Below, piece after piece: positions 61,542-64,000 of a stretch of 64,000 nucleotides of DNA. Source of the DNA: Lyngbya confervoides BDU141951 (GTDB taxonomy: Bacteria > Cyanobacteriota > Cyanobacteriia > Thermosynechococcales > Thermosynechococcaceae); the NCBI RefSeq assembly GCF_000817775.3, contig NZ_JTHE03000009.1, forward strand, positions 1 through 64,000, written 5' to 3'. Each line of letters starts with the position of its first letter. Position 1 is the first letter of the stretch. The notes below the pieces were generated by a model. That model searched no databases. It was not told the DNA's origin and saw nothing but the letters and a program-made list of their open reading frames with translations. A program made the translations under genes and the position numbers.

Positions 61542-62729
61542 ATGTCTGACTTTGTGACCCCTCCAGCTGCAACAATCGGCATTATTGGCGGCGGACAGCT
61601 GGCCATGATGATGGGCGAAGCGTCCCTGGAGTTGGGGGTTCAGGTATGGATGCAAACTCCCCGGCGCACCGACCCGGCCTTGCAAGCCATGGAGGCAAGG
61701 GATCGGCCTCCCCAGGCTGTCCTGGCCCCCGTCAACGATGCCCAGGCCACGGCGCAACTGGCCCAACAGTGCGGAGTGATTACCTTTGAAAATGAATTTG
61801 TTGATTTACCGGCGCTATTACGCCTTGAGCAATCAGGAGTTTGCTTTCGCCCCCCTCTAAGCGCCCTCGCACTGGTGCTCGATAAATTTGAGCAGCGATC
61901 GCAGTTGGCCAAGATGGGTCTACCCGTACCCAAGTTTGCCGCCCTGACCCCTCGGGACCGCCCACAAGACCTGGGGTTCGATTACCCCATTGTGATTAAA
62001 GCGCGTCGCCATGGCTATGATGGCCAGGGAACTCACATTATCCAAACCCCCGACGCCCTGGCTCTTTTTTGGGAACAGACCAGGGCGTCAGATACCGGGT
62101 TTATGGTAGAAGCCTTTGTGCCCTTTGAACGAGAGCTGGCAATCATTGCAGCTCGATCCCTAATCGGGGAAGTGGCCCTTTATCCGCTGATTGAGACCTG
62201 CCAAGTCGATCAAATCTGCCGCTGGGCCATGGCACCGGTGCCTCTCCCCCCACCGGTGCATCACCAAGCGAACGCCCTGGCAAGGATCCTCCTGGAGCAG
62301 ATGCAATACATCGGGGTCCTGGGCTTGGAGTTATTTTTGACCGCCTCGGGAACCTTACTGGTAAATGAGGTTGCCCCCCGCACCCATAATTCGGGGCATC
62401 TCACCATTGAAGGCTGCGTGACCTCTCAATTTTCCCAGCATCTGAAGGCCGTATCGGGGCAACCTCTGGGATCTGGCGATCTCAAAGTACCTGGGGTGGT
62501 GATGGTCAATCTCCTGGGATTTGAAAATCAAGTTGCCCATTACCAGGACAAACGACAGCAGCTTAGCCAGTATCCCCGTGCCCATGTGCACTGGTATGGC
62601 AAGCAGGAGTCCCGCGTAGGGCGTAAATTAGGTCACGTTACCGTTGTCCTAGACCAGGGCAGCGATCGATCCCAGGCGATGGAGACGGCGCGGGCCATTG
62701 AGCAGCTGTGGTATCCACCGGCATCCTAA
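61542..62729 (+). CDS. purK: 5-(carboxyamino)imidazole ribonucleotide synthase (PurK)
   Basis: 395 residues from ATG 61542 (TTG 61530 would add four). ATP-grasp enzyme of purine synthesis that carboxylates AIR using bicarbonate. TIGIIGGGQLAMMMGEASL starts the N-terminal domain. VIKARRHGYDGQGTHII and EAFVPFERELAIIAARS lie in the ATP-grasp domain. VNEVAPRTHNSGHLTIEGC is the family signature. I looked upstream for the 6S RNA gene that lies next to purK in some cyanobacteria; the 64-nt gap is too short. Confidence 0.96.
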   Translation: MSDFVTPPAATIGIIGGGQLAMMMGEASLELGVQVWMQTPRRTDPALQAMEARDRPPQAVLAPVNDAQATAQLAQQCGVITFENEFVDLPALLRLEQSGVCFRPPLSALALVLDKFEQRSQLAKMGLPVPKFAALTPRDRPQDLGFDYPIVIKARRHGYDGQGTHIIQTPDALALFWEQTRASDTGFMVEAFVPFERELAIIAARSLIGEVALYPLIETCQVDQICRWAMAPVPLPPPVHHQANALARILLEQMQYIGVLGLELFLTASGTLLVNEVAPRTHNSGHLTIEGCVTSQFSQHLKAVSGQPLGSGDLKVPGVVMVNLLGFENQVAHYQDKRQQLSQYPRAHVHWYGKQESRVGRKLGHVTVVLDQGSDRSQAMETARAIEQLWYPPAS

Positions 62730-62819
62730 GGCGATTGCAGAAAAATATGACAACTTTGGGGGACCCGATTCTCGTTCCTCTAAAATGGCAGGGGTAACCC
62801 AGCCTTTAAAGTCTCTCCC

Positions 62820-63341
62820 ATGCCTAGATCCCAACGCAACGATAACTTTATTGACAAATCCTTCACCGTCATGGCAGACATCATTCTTAAGATCCTGCCG
62901 GCCACCAAGAAGGAAAAAGAGGCCTTTGCTTACTATCGAGATGGGATGTCAGCCCAGTCCGATGGGGAATATGCCGAGGCTTTGGAGAACTATGAAGAAG
63001 CGCTGAAACTCGAAGAAGATCCCACCGACCGCAGCTTTGTCCTCTACAACATTGGCTTGATTCACACCAGCAACGGCGAAACCGACAGGGCCCTGGGGTA
63101 CTACTTTCAAGCCCTAGAGCTGAACCCGCGAATGTGTCAGGCGCTCAATAACGTGGCGGTCATTCTTCATTCCCGTGGCGAACAGGCCGCTGAGGAGGAT
63201 CGGGCAGAGGAGGCAGAGGCGCTATTTGACCAAGCGGCGGAATATTGGAAGCAAGCCATCAGTATTGCCCCCAATAACTACATTGAGGCGCAGAACTGGA
63301 TGAAAAACACAGGACGCATGGGAGCAGATGTTTTCTTCTAA
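62820..63341 (+). CDS. ycf3: Photosystem I assembly protein Ycf3
   Basis: 173 residues, normal size for this family. Thylakoid-associated chaperone that helps assemble PsaA/Psa[25 protein letters not shown] is the conserved N-terminus. Three TPR units follow: [42 protein letters not shown] and [15 protein letters not shown]...[18 protein letters not shown] ends the protein. 90 nt after purK on the same strand. Confidence 0.97.
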   Translation: MPRSQRNDNFIDKSFTVMADIILKILPATKKEKEAFAYYRDGMSAQSDGEYAEALENYEEALKLEEDPTDRSFVLYNIGLIHTSNGETDRALGYYFQALELNPRMCQALNNVAVILHSRGEQAAEEDRAEEAEALFDQAAEYWKQAISIAPNNYIEAQNWMKNTGRMGADVFF

Positions 63342-63571
63342 GGGGACCCTGGATTCTGGCAGGATTCCCACACCTTCGCGATCGCGCTGACGGCAACTTC
63401 TAGGGGAATCTCAGCGAGGGTAGACGCATGGTGAAACTTCAGACTGATAATTAGCTGCGCTTCCTTAGCTCGAAAGTCTGAGTCACCGAATTTTTCTAGG
63501 GACGGGTTAGACACACTCGGCTCGCGACTTGGCTGCTTGACTGGTGAGCTTAGAGTGCCCAGAATTGGCAA
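63338..63571 (-). CDS. Possible small hypothetical protein, doubtful
   Basis: 77 codons on the minus strand, ending 4 nt inside the ycf3 stop. The C-terminal half ([20 protein letters not shown] then [14 protein letters not shown]) has alternating hydrophobic spacing like a strand plus helix; the N-terminal half is Ser/Pro-rich and does not. No family recognised. It may be a real short gene or chance. Confidence 0.25.
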   Translation of the reverse strand: MPILGTLSSPVKQPSREPSVSNPSLEKFGDSDFRAKEAQLIISLKFHHASTLAEIPLEVAVSAIAKVWESCQNPGSP

Positions 63572-63713
63572 ATTCGATATCGTTTGTCAGGTCAACTCTC
63601 AAACCCAGGGAAAAACAATCCTGATCCCAGTCCCCCCCGCTGAGAGGTCAGGGTCGTTCAAATCGGACAAAGGTGATAGGATCACTGCAATTGCTAGCCC
63701 GAATTCTAACGGC
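63572..63713. other. Spacer before gatC
   Basis: Only promoter-length DNA before gatC; nothing else recognised. Together with the doubtful frame at 63338-63571 it makes a 370-nt stretch without a firmly supported gene. Confidence 0.5.
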
Positions 63714-64000
63714 ATGATTGATCAAGAACAGGTTCATAAAGTGGCTCTTTTAGCTCGTCTTGCGTTGACAGAGGCAGAGGAAGCCCAATATACCCAGCAG
63801 CTTGGCGATATTCTTGATTATTTCGATCAGCTCGAAGAACTAGACGTCACGGATGTCCCTCCCACCACGCGCGCCATTGATATCAGTAACATCATCCGCG
63901 CGGACCAGCTTGACCCCTATGAGGATCGCGAAGCTATTTTAGCCGTTGCGCCGGAGCAGGAGGGAGACTTTTTTAAGGTGCCCAAAATCCTGGGGGACAC
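63714..64000 (+). CDS. gatC: Aspartyl/glutamyl-tRNA(Asn/Gln) amidotransferase subunit C (GatC), nearly complete
   Basis: 95 residues before the window ends, so only the last residues are missing. GatC is the small clamp subunit that holds GatA and GatB together for converting Glu-tRNA(Gln) to Gln-tRNA(Gln). MIDQEQVHKVALLARLALTEAE, LGDILDYFDQLEELDV, VPPTTRAIDISNIIRAD and the C-terminal KVPKILGD are characteristic. ATG 63714. Confidence 0.95.
   Translation, partial: MIDQEQVHKVALLARLALTEAEEAQYTQQLGDILDYFDQLEELDVTDVPPTTRAIDISNIIRADQLDPYEDREAILAVAPEQEGDFFKVPKILGD

Noticed and set aside
60479-61606. 375-codon frame antisense to the amino-acid binding protein gene
   Set aside because: The product has no domain pattern, while the plus-strand frame is a clear lipoprotein. 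It is a shadow frame.
1-64000. Mobile elements or prophage
   Set aside because: No transposase, integrase, recombinase, terminal inverted repeat or phage structural gene was recognised.

Overview
The window is a stretch of ordinary cyanobacterial chromosome. It carries nblA, psaE, ycf3, cp12, a class II fructose/sedoheptulose bisphosphatase, a PlmA-like GntR regulator and a tmRNA whose tag begins ANNI. The palindrome GCGATCGC (HIP1) recurs throughout (for example near 1304, 5839, 6604 and 24519). NblA implies a phycobilisome-containing species. I cannot name the genus. I see no transposase, integrase, phage gene, CRISPR array or rRNA operon. Coding is dense on both strands.

Layout. 0-14 kb: partial tyrA, a GAF-GGDEF-EAL protein, a Deg protease with a PMT-family mannosyltransferase, queF, ispH, a metallo-beta-lactamase-fold protein, a membrane site-2 protease, then pdhB-secD-secF on the minus strand. 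14-24 kb: an ABC1 kinase with a small coupled partner, a PP2C phosphatase, nblA, pepP, tRNA-Ser, a ferredoxin with a C-terminal extension, an inositol-monophosphatase-family enzyme, a J-domain/TPR protein, hisZ, hisG and tRNA-Gly. 24-33 kb: cp12, two membrane proteins, an Hsp70-like protein, class II FBPase, hemA, hemC, a sugar kinase and ssrA. 33-48 kb: LOG-family protein, purB, a geranylgeranyl-reductase-family flavoprotein, pyrH-frr, a Mo-nitrogenase-C-terminus-type protein, a HAD phosphatase, PlmA-like regulator, a pseudopilin, a dipeptide-type ABC binding protein and permease, a secretin-accessory-like lipoprotein, a CobA-HemD fusion and an ArsR regulator. 48-64 kb: mutM, psaE, a stand-alone DALR-domain protein, a cell-wall amidase, a CobW GTPase, a cysteinyl-tRNA synthetase fused behind a two-TM membrane domain and coupled to alkB, a receptor-like Ser/Thr kinase with an extracellular ligand-binding domain next to an amino-acid binding protein, purK, ycf3 and the start of gatC.

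Several genes fall into shared pathways. hemA, hemC and cobA-hemD cover most of the route from glutamyl-tRNA to uroporphyrinogen III and precorrin-2. cp12 and the FBPase/SBPase belong to the Calvin cycle. psaE and ycf3 serve photosystem I. hisZ and hisG form one enzyme. pyrH and frr overlap.

The two most unusual observations are (1) an uninterrupted reading frame joining a two-TM domain to an apparently complete cysteinyl-tRNA synthetase through a Pro/Ala linker, and (2) about twenty short, locus-specific tandem duplications (11-17 bp units, 2-4 copies) at gene edges and in spacers. Several carry a start codon, a stop codon or a possible Shine-Dalgarno site. The linker in (1) is itself a 12-bp tandem repeat of the same kind, so the two may be causally connected.
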